Positions 53,020 through 61,594 are shown, numbered from the stretch's first letter. The stretch is 64,000 bases of DNA from Actinomycetota bacterium (GCA_019240215.1 JAFAYQ010000063.1:62001-126000); one strand, 5' to 3'. Notes: generated by a model from the sequence alone, not told the origin. Numbers and translations: made by a program.

Positions 53020-55329
53020 ATGCCCACCGCTTCCGCCCGCGCTGTCCGCTTCGACCGCTACGGCGGCCTGGACGTGCTGTATGTCGCCGATGTGCCCATG
53101 CCCGAACCCGGCCCCGGTGAGGTGGTCGTCCAGGTCCGGGCGGCGGGCATCAACCCGGGCGAGGCCGCCATCCGCGAAGGCGCCATGGACCCGGAGCACA
53201 CCGGCACGTTCCCGTCCGGCGAGGGCAGCGACCTGGCCGGCGTGGTCGTGGCGGCGGCCCCCGACGTGACCGCGTTCCGGATCGGCGACGAGGTGCTGGG
53301 CTACTCCTGGACCCGGTCCAGCCACGCCACCCACGCGGCCGTCCCGGCCACCCAGCTCATCCGCAAGCCCGCGGGCCTGTCCTGGGAGGTGGCGGGCGCG
53401 CTGTACGTGATCGGGGTGACCGCCTACGCGGCCGCCCGGGCCGTCAACGCCGGCCAGGGCGACGTGGTGGCAGTATCTGCTTCTGCCGGCGGGGTCGGCC
53501 GGGTGCTGACCCAGCTGCTGGTCCACCGGGGAGCCCGGGTGCTGGGCATCGCGTCGGCGGCCAACGCCGACTGGCTCACCCGCCACGGTGCGACCCCGGT
53601 CGAGTACGGCGACGGCCTGATTGACCGGCTGCGGGCGGCCGCGCCGGACGGGGTCGACGCCTTCATCGACCTGCACGGGCCCGAATACCTCGATCTGGCC
53701 GTCGACCTCGGGGTGGCGCTGGACCGCATCGAGACGATCATTTCTTTTGAAAAGGCCGGACAGATCGGGGCCAAGGCGGAGGGGAGTACCGACGCCTCGA
53801 CCCCGGAGGTCATGCAGGAGATGGCGGATCTGGTCAGCTCCGGGGTCATCGAGATCGACATCGCCGGCACCTACTCGCTGGAAGAAGTCGCGGAAGCCTT
53901 TTCCGAACTTTCCGATGGGCACACCCAGGGCAAGATCGTCCTCATTCCCGGCCGGGCCGCGGTCCTCGGCGCGCTACAGCAGGTGCTGTCATCAGAGGTG
54001 GTGCTGGCCGCTGGCTCCGCTGATTACCAGGCGGCGGCCAGCCCGGACAACACCAGCTTCCGGCAGACCCCGGACGCGGTCGTGCGCCCCCGGACCGGCG
54101 CCGACATCGCGCGGGCAGTGCAGGCCGCCCGCAACGCCGGCGCCCAGGTGATGGTGCAGGCCACCGGCCACGGGGCGGGCGTGCCGGTCGGCGCCGGGGT
54201 GATCCTGGTCGACACCTCGGAGATGGACTCGGTGCAGGTCGACGCCGCCGCCCGGGTGGTCCGGGCCGGGGCCGGCGCGGTCTGGTCGAAGGTGCAGGAG
54301 CAGGCCTGGCCACACCGGCTGCTGGCGCTCAGCGGCACCTCGCCGACGGTCGGGGTGTCCGGTTACACCTTCCACGGCGGGGTCGGCTGGCTGGCCCGCC
54401 CGTTCGGGCTGGCGTCCGGGTCGCTGCGCTCGGTCGATTACGTGGACGGCCGCGGCCAGGTCCGGCACGCGGCCGAGGACCGCCCCGACCAGGCCGACCG
54501 CGACGCGCTGTGGGCGTTCCGGGGTGGTGCCCCGGTCGGCATCGCCACCGAGCTCGAGTTCGGCTTGTACCCGGTGGCCGACCTGTGGGCCGGCTATCTG
54601 CTGTGGCCGGGTGACCAGCTGCCCGCGCTGGCGGCCGCCTGGGCCGGCCACCTGGCCGAGATCCCGGACGCGCTGACCAGCGACCTGTCGCTGCTGGCGC
54701 TGCCGCCGGCCGGGCCGTTCCCGGACGCGCTCAAAGGCACCACCGTGGTCCACCTGTCCTACGCCTCGATCGCGGGCGAGGCCGGGCTGGCCGGCCTGCG
54801 CGCGGCGCTGCGGGCGGCGGCCGAGCCGGCCGTCGACACCACCGGCCCGGCCGACCCGGCCAAGCTGGCCCAGATCCACCTCGACCCGCCGGGCGGGATC
54901 GCGGCCCGGGGGGTGGGGCAGTGGCTGACCGCTGCCCCGGCTGATCTGGTGGTCGCGCTGGCGGACGCCGCCCGCATCGGCCAGCCCGGCGGCCTCAACG
55001 TGATCGAGTTCCGGCACGTCGGGCCGGGGGCCGACCTGGCCGCCCGCCCGGTACCGGACGGCGCGCTGACCAGCGTGCCCGGGCCGTTCCTGCTGCACGC
55101 GGTCGGGCTCGCGCCCGACGACGCGGCCCGGGCTCGGGTCGACGCGGTGCTGAAGAAGGTGCTGGCGGCGGCCGCCCCGGCCGACACCGGCCTGTCGGCC
55201 CCGACGTTCCGGGAGGGGCAGCCCGACGACGCGGGCGCCTTCCGGCCCGAGGTCGAGCGCCGCCTGCGGGCCATCAGCGCCGAACTCGACCCGGACGGCG
55301 TGCTCGCGTTCGTTCGCGGCATCAGCTGA
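53020..55329 (+). CDS. Fusion of a quinone-oxidoreductase-like MDR domain with a BBE-type FAD oxidase domain
   Basis: A 769-residue bifunctional protein; ATG at 53020 with GAGGGGAG upstream. Residues 1-312: zinc-free medium-chain dehydrogenase (GGLDVLYVADVPMPEPGPGEV, VAVSASAGGVGRVLTQLL for NADP, ending with the family's QGKIVLIPG). Residues about 325-769: FAD-linked oxidase with FRQTPDAVVRPRTGADIARAV, a PP-loop VQATGHGAGVPVG with the flavin-linking His, SPTVGVSGYTFHGGVGWLARPFG, and a BBE-like C-terminus (RAISAELDPDGVLAFV). The usual genes are separate and only sometimes adjacent. The junction (about 313-325, VLGALQQVLSS) is in frame without a linker of low complexity, so the fusion looks stable. 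It may act on quinones or unsaturated ketones. Confidence 0.9.
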   Translation: MPTASARAVRFDRYGGLDVLYVADVPMPEPGPGEVVVQVRAAGINPGEAAIREGAMDPEHTGTFPSGEGSDLAGVVVAAAPDVTAFRIGDEVLGYSWTRSSHATHAAVPATQLIRKPAGLSWEVAGALYVIGVTAYAAARAVNAGQGDVVAVSASAGGVGRVLTQLLVHRGARVLGIASAANADWLTRHGATPVEYGDGLIDRLRAAAPDGVDAFIDLHGPEYLDLAVDLGVALDRIETIISFEKAGQIGAKAEGSTDASTPEVMQEMADLVSSGVIEIDIAGTYSLEEVAEAFSELSDGHTQGKIVLIPGRAAVLGALQQVLSSEVVLAAGSADYQAAASPDNTSFRQTPDAVVRPRTGADIARAVQAARNAGAQVMVQATGHGAGVPVGAGVILVDTSEMDSVQVDAAARVVRAGAGAVWSKVQEQAWPHRLLALSGTSPTVGVSGYTFHGGVGWLARPFGLASGSLRSVDYVDGRGQVRHAAEDRPDQADRDALWAFRGGAPVGIATELEFGLYPVADLWAGYLLWPGDQLPALAAAWAGHLAEIPDALTSDLSLLALPPAGPFPDALKGTTVVHLSYASIAGEAGLAGLRAALRAAAEPAVDTTGPADPAKLAQIHLDPPGGIAARGVGQWLTAAPADLVVALADAARIGQPGGLNVIEFRHVGPGADLAARPVPDGALTSVPGPFLLHAVGLAPDDAARARVDAVLKKVLAAAAPADTGLSAPTFREGQPDDAGAFRPEVERRLRAISAELDPDGVLAFVRGIS

Positions 55330-55343
55330 GCGGGCGGCCGGGT

Positions 55344-55349
55344 TAGCGT
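55344..55349 (+). promoter_or_regulatory. TAGCGT -10 element, leaderless start of the tryptophan dioxygenase gene
   Basis: TAGCGT ends 6 nt before the GTG at 55356, the same spacing as at 1430-1442. No ribosome-binding site is needed or present. Confidence 0.5.
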
Positions 55350-55355
55350 AGGGGC

Positions 55356-56156
55356 GTGGATGATCAGCAGACCGAGCCGCCCAGCCCGCTGACGGAGCCG
55401 CCCCCGCTGACCTACAGCAGCTACCTGCACCTGGACGAACTGCTGGCCGCCCAGCACCCGCTGACCGACGTGCACGACGAGCTGCTGTTCGTGATCATCC
55501 ACCAGGTCTACGAGCTCTGGTTCAAGCAGACCCTGTACGAGACCGACCTGCTCCAGCGGCGGCTGGAGGGCGGCGACGGGCCGGGCGCGCTGGCCACCGC
55601 CCGGCGGATCGCCAAGATCCTCAAGACCGTGGTCGGCCAGATGGACGTGCTGGAGACCATGACCCCCCAGCAGTTCGCCCGGTTCCGGCCCGACCTGGGC
55701 AGCTCCAGCGGCTTCCAGTCCACCCAGTTCCGCCGCATCGAGGCGGTCTACGGTCGCCGCCACTTCAGCTACACCGGCGGCGACCCGGTGCTGCCGGGGC
55801 TGATGGCCCGCCGCCCGGTGTTCGGCTCGCTGCTCTGTTACCTCCGGGTGGCCGGCTGGCCGATCCCGGACGAGGTCCTCGACCGCGACCCCCGCGCAGG
55901 CTGGCCGGGCGACGACCGGGTGACCGCGGTGCTGGCCCAGGTCTACGACGACGCCGGCGGCGCCGCCGAGGTCTGCGAGTCCCTGATCGACGTCGACGAG
56001 GGCATCCAGGAGTGGCGCTACCGCCACGTCAAGGCGGTCGAGCGCATCATCGGCGCCAAGCTCGGGACCGGCGGGTCGACCGGGGTCGAGTACCTGCGGA
56101 GCACGCTGTTCCACCCGTTCTTCCCGGACCTGTGGGAGATCCGCTCCCGGCCCTGA
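55356..56156 (+). CDS. kynA: Tryptophan 2,3-dioxygenase
   Basis: A 266-residue heme dioxygenase that opens the indole ring of L-tryptophan to N-formylkynurenine, first step of the kynurenine pathway. Family signatures: YSSYLHLDELL at the N-terminus, ELLFVIIHQVYELWFKQ (distal His), RPDLGSSSGFQSTQFR (substrate Arg and Ser), proximal heme His in YRHVKAVERIIGAKLG, and the closing GGSTGVEYLRSTLFHPFFPDLW. Length is normal for bacterial enzymes. No kynureninase or formamidase gene is adjacent. GTG start with a leaderless-type promoter. Confidence 0.95.
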   Translation: MDDQQTEPPSPLTEPPPLTYSSYLHLDELLAAQHPLTDVHDELLFVIIHQVYELWFKQTLYETDLLQRRLEGGDGPGALATARRIAKILKTVVGQMDVLETMTPQQFARFRPDLGSSSGFQSTQFRRIEAVYGRRHFSYTGGDPVLPGLMARRPVFGSLLCYLRVAGWPIPDEVLDRDPRAGWPGDDRVTAVLAQVYDDAGGAAEVCESLIDVDEGIQEWRYRHVKAVERIIGAKLGTGGSTGVEYLRSTLFHPFFPDLWEIRSRP

Positions 56157-56470
56157 GCGGGCCCTTCTTGACCGGGTTTTCCTGGATCGAATCAGCGTCA
56201 GCGGGGCTTCGGTTACTTGTGTGGTCCTGAGGTGGTTGCGGCGGTAGGCGCTACTGAACACTCCCTGTGATCGCGTACGACGGTATTAGCAGAACGACCT
56301 GGGCTGCGCTACGTCGATGACGCATCGATTGCGTGTACGAAATTCTCTAGCGTGCTTCAAGTGATCATGTTTCAATGTTTAACACAGGGGGGAAGTATTC
56401 GGTAGGAGCCTGCAGACGACAGTGCGGCCCCGGGCGCCGTCGTAATGAAGTCGTCGACGGGAAGGTAGTC
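56157..56470. other. Intergenic region at the left edge of the low-GC island
   Basis: About 310 bp without a convincing gene. The first 10-20 bases after the dioxygenase stop contain GGGCCC and a short hairpin with the GGCCC before the stop (weak terminator). GC drops noticeably from about 56,250 on, and an A/T-rich stretch at about 56,340-56,400 (AGTGATCATGTTTCAATG) could hold the promoter of the small gene that follows. Confidence 0.4.
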
Positions 56471-56653
56471 ATGAGCGAAATAGACTTCCTTGAGGCCATC
56501 GGGAACGCGGCTGCCGAAGATGCTCCTTCAGATGAGGTTGCGCAGATCATCAAAGAAGCTGCTGTTGCGGTCGAGAGATCCCGGCTGGCTCGTGCTTTCA
56601 ATGATTACAACCGTATCCAGCAGGTGAAGAACTCTCTCGGCCAGACAGATTAA
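56471..56653 (+). CDS. Small acidic helical protein beside the SIR2-GAF gene
   Basis: Sixty residues, mostly predicted helix: MSEIDFLEAIGNAAAED, EVAQIIKEAAVAVERSRLARAF, RIQQVKNSLGQ. The ATG at 56471 has GGGAAGG about 7 nt upstream; a longer in-frame ATG at 56375 would add a basic, Cys-containing stretch that looks non-coding. Lower GC like the next gene. Its stop codon overlaps the stop of the convergent SIR2-GAF gene by 4 bases. No domain recognised; it might be a regulator, adaptor or inhibitor of the neighbouring effector. Confidence 0.6.
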   Translation: MSEIDFLEAIGNAAAEDAPSDEVAQIIKEAAVAVERSRLARAFNDYNRIQQVKNSLGQTD

Positions 56654-58296
56654 TTATCAGTGCTTGGCCTCACGGCCAGCAGTTCTTGCCCAACCGCCGT
56701 AAGCTGATTGACCAGGCTGGTCATTTCTCGTACCGAACCGGCGGGAATCTTTGAATGCTCCTTTTCTTCCATGCTGGCCAACGTTATCACGCCTACCGGA
56801 ACTGTGCCGTCGGGCAAATTTATTCGAATCGGGACGGACAGATAGGATTTCCATCTGCTGTCGGCCGCTGCCCCATTGCTGTTCAGATCCCGCCGGGCAA
56901 CGTATTGCGGACGGCCTTCGATAAAAGCTCGTACGGACGCGTTATTGGTATTCAGGTCCAGCTCTTCGAAGTGAAGTACGCTGCGGTCCTCTAGTATTCC
57001 GGTTGAGGCTCCCCAGAGAGCCAGGCGGCGAACGCTGGCGGGATCGTGCCGCACCCACAGTTCCACTTTCATGAGCTCCCGTGCTGGTTCGCCCGCATTC
57101 CTGCCCAGCAACTCTTTAATTGACTTCAGGCTTTGATTCAATGCTTTATACATATGGTCGGGGCCGAGAGATCGCTCTTGCTCCTGCCAGGCACTCCACC
57201 ATCGGCCTATACGCTTGTTGTACAACGCAGATGAGCTGGGGGCCATATACAAACGCGTGTCCTTCGACAGGTATATCGCAGTGAGTATCTCCTGGCAAAA
57301 CTGAGCAATCTGAAAATGGAAGTCCGGCACAAGAAGCTCGACACCAAAATGATTCGTTCTCATTTTCAGGCTTTGGACCAGCCGATCAAAGTTTTCGTTG
57401 TACTGGACGAACCCGGTTGAAGTAGCCGGCACCAGGGCCACGCGTTTCCATTCGGGTGTGTTCTTCTCGCCTTGGTAAGGGTGTGTGTGGAACAGAGCCT
57501 TCAGCAGTGGCGGATCGGACAGGCTGGTACCGAGGATCAAGATCCCCGTTTTAGGCTGAGAGAATGACTTTTGAAGGGCCCCCACAACCGCGTCTGACGT
57601 GTAATGGTAATCCTTTTCGCTCAGTGCGAGTCGTCCTCCCAAGCCACCCTTAGAGGGGACTCTGCCATGCAGATAAAGTATTTCGATCCGGCCAGCATTG
57701 CCCTCCGGCTTAACGTCCCGGAAAAGTTTCTTCATACCCGCGGCGCACACGCGCAGACCTGCAATATCAGGGGGTGGCGAGTTCTTCAGATCAGGATTTG
57801 CCCGCAACTCGGTGCGGTAGTGATCGTATTCATCCTCGAGATAAATGTCATAGTTCGACGTGATAATCGCAACTTTTTTCCCGAGCTGGACCAAGCCCGA
57901 TGACAATCTTATGATATTCGAAACCAATGCCCCGGACTGCCAACCGGCACCCGTGTACAAAGCCTGCTGAAGTTTCGGAATGAGTGAGTAGCGGGCCTCT
58001 TTTTCCGTGGCGTGATGTTCTTCCGTGCGCTCGGCGAGCACGGATGCCAGCTGAAGCGGCGTGAGCTCCTGCTTCAGGATGTTCAGTTCGGCGGCTGAAG
58101 GATCGGGGCCAGGATGGTTCCCGTCGCTGGTCTCGAATAGTTTTACTACCAGGTCGCCCCACGTCAGCCCGGTCCTGTCGATAGTCACGCCCGCTCCGCA
58201 ATAAATGACCAACCTTTCACACGACGCAAGTTTTACAATGGCCTGCTTCGTGCCATCCAGGTTGAAGAATTCATTTTTGCTCCGCCCGTAAGACAC
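56650..58296 (-). CDS. SIR2-GAF protein, putative NAD-degrading effector with ligand-sensor domain
   Basis: A 548-residue protein. Residues about 15-345: SIR2-like domain with the NAD loop LVIYCGAGVTID (GAG at 34-36), IITSNYD (N148, D150), catalytic-type His in YLHGRVPS (H210) and a late GILILGTSLSDPPL. It lacks the zinc-binding Cys pairs of deacetylases, matching the SIR2_2-like group found in anti-phage effectors. Residues about 380-540: GAF-like domain (VELWVRHDPASVRRLALWGASTG, FIEGRPQYVARRD, YLSVPIRINLPDGTVPVGVITL), a fold that often binds cyclic nucleotides or other small ligands. Clearly lower GC than surrounding genes. Divergent from an HTH-cyclase-like gene, which may make or sense the ligand. 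Confidence 0.85.
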   Translation of the reverse strand: MSYGRSKNEFFNLDGTKQAIVKLASCERLVIYCGAGVTIDRTGLTWGDLVVKLFETSDGNHPGPDPSAAELNILKQELTPLQLASVLAERTEEHHATEKEARYSLIPKLQQALYTGAGWQSGALVSNIIRLSSGLVQLGKKVAIITSNYDIYLEDEYDHYRTELRANPDLKNSPPPDIAGLRVCAAGMKKLFRDVKPEGNAGRIEILYLHGRVPSKGGLGGRLALSEKDYHYTSDAVVGALQKSFSQPKTGILILGTSLSDPPLLKALFHTHPYQGEKNTPEWKRVALVPATSTGFVQYNENFDRLVQSLKMRTNHFGVELLVPDFHFQIAQFCQEILTAIYLSKDTRLYMAPSSSALYNKRIGRWWSAWQEQERSLGPDHMYKALNQSLKSIKELLGRNAGEPARELMKVELWVRHDPASVRRLALWGASTGILEDRSVLHFEELDLNTNNASVRAFIEGRPQYVARRDLNSNGAAADSRWKSYLSVPIRINLPDGTVPVGVITLASMEEKEHSKIPAGSVREMTSLVNQLTAVGQELLAVRPSTDN

Positions 58297-58884
58297 GGAG
58301 TTCCTCCCCGGCTGCAGAGTGGCTCACCGAGTTGCATGCGGACGAGTTGATTCGGGCCGGGTCGCTGGCCTGCCGCAGGCCGGGGTCCCGGGACCGGACG
58401 AGGAACACCCGCCTCAGGCCTCCGGAAAGAGTTCTGAGGAGAAGAGCGGGGAAGGTGATATCCACGAGATCCCTCTACCGTTATCGATATCGGTTCAGTG
58501 GGTGGTGTTCGCGCGGCCACGCATGGTTCGGAGCACGGCGTCGCCGGGGCGCGGTCCTGGTTCACCGAACGGCAAGGGGTCAGCCCGATCAGATGGGGTT
58601 GACCCGATGAGCATCGAAGCCCCCTTCCGCTGAGGGAGTGAGCGTCTGAGTTGCCGGACTGGTGCGATCCACGGGCCGGTCCCACCACCTGGAGGCTGGT
58701 GTGCGATGCTGGCGGCCGACCCTGACCTTGTACATCAGCTGTGACAACGTGGCTACTAAATTGTGCATCCTTGATCATAGCGTAGAGCACAGTTTGGCAC
58801 CAGCCGCCCGCGATTCATGTACAAGCCGGATAAGATTGCCCAAGGGTGTGGACCAACGTGGGGGGCATGCGGAAGATGGGCGTT
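58297..58884. other. Long intergenic control region between SIR2-GAF and cyclase-like genes
   Basis: About 590 bp without a convincing gene; several long open frames on both strands have Arg/Pro/Ser-rich translations and no ribosome site. The part near 58,740-58,845 is A/T-richer (CTACTAAATTGTGCATCC, GGATAAGATTG) and should hold the promoter of the plus-strand gene. It likely also holds regulatory sites for the encoded HTH protein. Confidence 0.5.
58577..58605. repeat. Imperfect hairpin GGGTCAGCCC / GGGGTTGACCC in the control region
   Basis: Two arms, 58577-58586 and 58595-58605, pair over 6 + 3 bp with a bulge around an 8-nt loop (GATCAGAT). May be an operator or a transcript hairpin; no T-run follows. 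Confidence 0.45.
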
Positions 58885-61050
58885 ATGACTGGGCAGTCCG
58901 ATGAACGTCTGAGTGACTTCATCAAGCGTTACCGCGACGAGAATCTGCAGCTCTCGCAGTCTGATCTGGCCTGGCTGGCCGATGTGTCCCGGGGAACGGT
59001 CGCAAATCTGGAGGCGGGCCGGGTCACTCCCGACGAGCGGACCTGGTACCGGGTGCGCACCGCCCTGGCGCTCTCACGAGGGCCGAGCGGTGGCCGGACC
59101 GTTGCCCCCGATGAGCCAATGGTGATCCCGCCCGATGCCGTACACGGGATCCTGCAGGCCCTCTTGGCCATCCGTGCGGTTGATACGGAGGCCGGCGCCC
59201 GGGCCGCCGCCCGGTGGCGAGGCCTCGTGGGGAAACTCACTCGGCCAACCCCGGCGGCAGGTGACGAGGTTGGACCCGATTTGGCCTGGCTGTCGCGGGA
59301 AGTTGTGCCGAAGGTGCCGCAGGCGAGCATAAGTATGGTCAACGACGCGCTCCGAACGCTGGGGGGCGACGTCGAGGATCTGGCCGTGGGAGCCGGTGCA
59401 TTGCCGTCGCCGACATCGGGGCTGCCGCGCGGGGCGCGCAGCGAAGAGCGTCAGTCTGGGGGGATCGGGGCCAAGCCGGCGGAATTCCTGCCCGACCAGA
59501 TTCGTGGGTTTTCGCGTCTTCCGGTCCGGGTGCAGGAGCTTCTGAGCCGGGGGCTGGTCGTCGACTATGACGTCGCGCGGGACGATGCCATCCCGCGGGC
59601 GACGCGGGTCAGTCTTTATGTGGTCGATGAAGACCAGGACGGCCAGGGGCTGACGGAAGCGGTTCAGGCGGCGCGATGGTGGCACACCGTGCAGAAGGTG
59701 GTGTGGAAGACGGTGCAGAAGCTGACGTCCGAGAATGGCCTGAACCAGGGCGTCGTGGACGAGATCGAACGTAGCCTGCAGAGGTCTCTCAATTCGGTGT
59801 CCTCGGCGAGAGATGGCCGTCCGGAGCTTTATCGTGTGTCCGGTCCTCAGGACGTCAGCCGCCGCGCGGCCCCGCCGGGCGGGGAACCGCGCTCGCTCGC
59901 GATGGGCCGCGTCAGTTCCCCCGCCGCGAGTAGCACCCTCCCCGCACCTGAGGGTTTCTGGGACTCACTGAGCCGAACTCAGCAGCGGGACCTCGCCGCC
60001 CTCGGAGCTGAGCGAACGTTTGCCGCAGGGGCCCGTCTGATGACCCAAGGCGAATTCGGGGATCACGTGGTCGTTATCCGCAGCGGGCGGGTTGAGATCT
60101 CGGTAGGCGACAACGCTGCCGAACGGGTCATCGCCCGGCGGGGGCCAGGCGATTTGATCGGGGAGCGTGCCGTCCTCCAGGTGAACGTCCGATCAGCCAC
60201 GGTTGTTGCGTCGGAGACAGTTTGCGGCCTGGTGGTGAAGACCGAGGAGTTCGCCAGATTCCTGAGCTCCAACCCCGGTGTTCTCGACATCGTTGAACGT
60301 CAGATCTACGACCGGTTGACCGAGCAGGATTACGTTGCGCCTGCCCCTCCTGGCTGGTTGCGGAATCAGCCCGCGCTGGCTGGGGAGAATTGCACCGTCG
60401 TGAACGCCGATGTCGTTGGCTTTGGCGCATCCAGCCGCAGCGACCGAGATCGCTTGCTGATCCGGCAGTCACTTTTCGGGATCATGTCCGAATCGCTCAG
60501 CAACCTGTCGCCCGAGTGTTCCGTGGAAGACCGGGGCGACGGCTTCCTGATCGTAGTCCCGCCGACTGTGCCCACGGGCAGGGTCGTGGCGTATCTTCAT
60601 CGTGCCTTGCCCGCCCGGCTGGCCCGACACAATCGGGTCCACCGCGAGTCGGTTCATATTCAGCTCCGCACGGCGGTCGACGTCGGGCCGATCACCAGCG
60701 ACCCGTTCGGACTGAACGGATCGGTGATCGTCAACACCGCCCGCTTGCTGTCCTCCCGTGAGCTGAAGGAGAGGATTTCCGCCACCGGCTCTGACTTCGG
60801 AATCATCGCGTCCGACTTCGTCTACTCGACCGCGGTGAAAAGCAACGCCCAGGTTTTGGACCCGAAGAGCTATCTCAGCGTGAAAGTGCGAGCCAAGGAG
60901 TCGAATCTGGCGGCGTGGATGAAAGTCTGGGATACGACGTCCAGCCAGTCCCTGGTAGAGGCTGAGTTACCAGTGCTCTCGGGCCAGCCAGCCATGGCGC
61001 CGGCCACGTTCCGCTCCCGGTGCGAACGCCACGCCGCCGCGTTCAGCTGA
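58885..61050 (+). CDS. HTH - cNMP-binding - class III nucleotidyl-cyclase-like protein
   Basis: About 721 residues (ATG at 58885 with GGAAG 9 nt upstream; earlier in-frame ATG/GTG codons up to 58846 are possible). Numbering from this start: XRE-type HTH at about 8-62 (DLAWLADVSRGTVANLEAGR); a helical linker; a Crp-like cyclic-nucleotide-binding domain at about 358-480 with its phosphate-binding cassette IGERAVLQVNVRSATV; a class III cyclase-like domain at about 502-690. Both metal Asp positions are present, in VVNADVVGFGASS and EDRGDGFLIVV. The Glu three residues before GDG stands where guanylate cyclases have Glu and adenylate cyclases Lys. The VNTAR motif is one residue shorter than the usual NxxxR, so activity is uncertain. 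Divergent from the SIR2-GAF gene. Confidence 0.85.
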   Translation: MTGQSDERLSDFIKRYRDENLQLSQSDLAWLADVSRGTVANLEAGRVTPDERTWYRVRTALALSRGPSGGRTVAPDEPMVIPPDAVHGILQALLAIRAVDTEAGARAAARWRGLVGKLTRPTPAAGDEVGPDLAWLSREVVPKVPQASISMVNDALRTLGGDVEDLAVGAGALPSPTSGLPRGARSEERQSGGIGAKPAEFLPDQIRGFSRLPVRVQELLSRGLVVDYDVARDDAIPRATRVSLYVVDEDQDGQGLTEAVQAARWWHTVQKVVWKTVQKLTSENGLNQGVVDEIERSLQRSLNSVSSARDGRPELYRVSGPQDVSRRAAPPGGEPRSLAMGRVSSPAASSTLPAPEGFWDSLSRTQQRDLAALGAERTFAAGARLMTQGEFGDHVVVIRSGRVEISVGDNAAERVIARRGPGDLIGERAVLQVNVRSATVVASETVCGLVVKTEEFARFLSSNPGVLDIVERQIYDRLTEQDYVAPAPPGWLRNQPALAGENCTVVNADVVGFGASSRSDRDRLLIRQSLFGIMSESLSNLSPECSVEDRGDGFLIVVPPTVPTGRVVAYLHRALPARLARHNRVHRESVHIQLRTAVDVGPITSDPFGLNGSVIVNTARLLSSRELKERISATGSDFGIIASDFVYSTAVKSNAQVLDPKSYLSVKVRAKESNLAAWMKVWDTTSSQSLVEAELPVLSGQPAMAPATFRSRCERHAAAFS

Positions 61051-61058
61051 CCATCCGG

Positions 61059-61594
61059 TCAGGCGCCGCCCGGACGAGCCGACAGGGTGATGAAGTCACG
61101 CGGCCAGGCCGGGTTGAAGAACGTGCCCGCGCCGTGGTCGAAGCCGGAGAGCAGCTTGCGGCGTTGGACGGCGCCGCCAGCCCGGTCGGCGAGGCGGGCC
61201 TGTAGCTGGCGAACACCGGCCAGGCCGGGTTGATGTCGAGCTCCATCGCCCGGACCGAACCGGCTCGGATCAGGAGCTGCGCGAGCTGCCCGGGGCTCAG
61301 GTCTGGGCCGCCCGGCGGGACCAGCGTGGTCTCGTAGAGCGCGGTCCGGCCACCGACCCGGCGCCCGGCCGGACGCCAGCGGAGTCCAGGCGGGGGCGCC
61401 GCGGGCACCGGCGTGGTCGCCGGCCTGCTCGCAGCGACCGGACGGCTGGAACCAGCCGCGACCGGGTGGCTGGGATGGACGCGGGCCGGGCCGCCGGTCG
61501 CGCAGGCCGCCACGGCCGCGATCAGCCCGGCCAGCACCGCCAGCCGGCCCCGGACCGGGGCACCCCGGTGTTCGCTCCTCATCCAGGCAGTCAA
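61059..61594 (-). pseudogene. Phosphodiester-glycosidase-type secreted protein gene with internal deletion and frameshift
   Basis: A lipoprotein-like signal (RLAVLAGLIAAVAACATG) and a Pro-rich spacer lead into RWRPAGRRVGGRTALYETTL, the usual beginning of the mature domain in this actinobacterial family. PGQLAQLLIRAGSVRAMELDINPAWPVFASY follows directly, which belongs close to the C-terminus, so about 200 residues are missing. The frame then shifts, and the family end (KLLSGFDHGAGTFFNPAWPRDFITLSAR) reads in another frame to the stop at 61059. The gene is therefore not functional unless the sequence has errors. Confidence 0.7.

Noticed and set aside
58233-58790. Minus-strand open frame in the region between the SIR2-GAF and cyclase-like genes
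   Set aside because: Ser/Pro/Arg-rich without domain, no ribosome site, overlaps the start of the SIR2-GAF gene in another frame.
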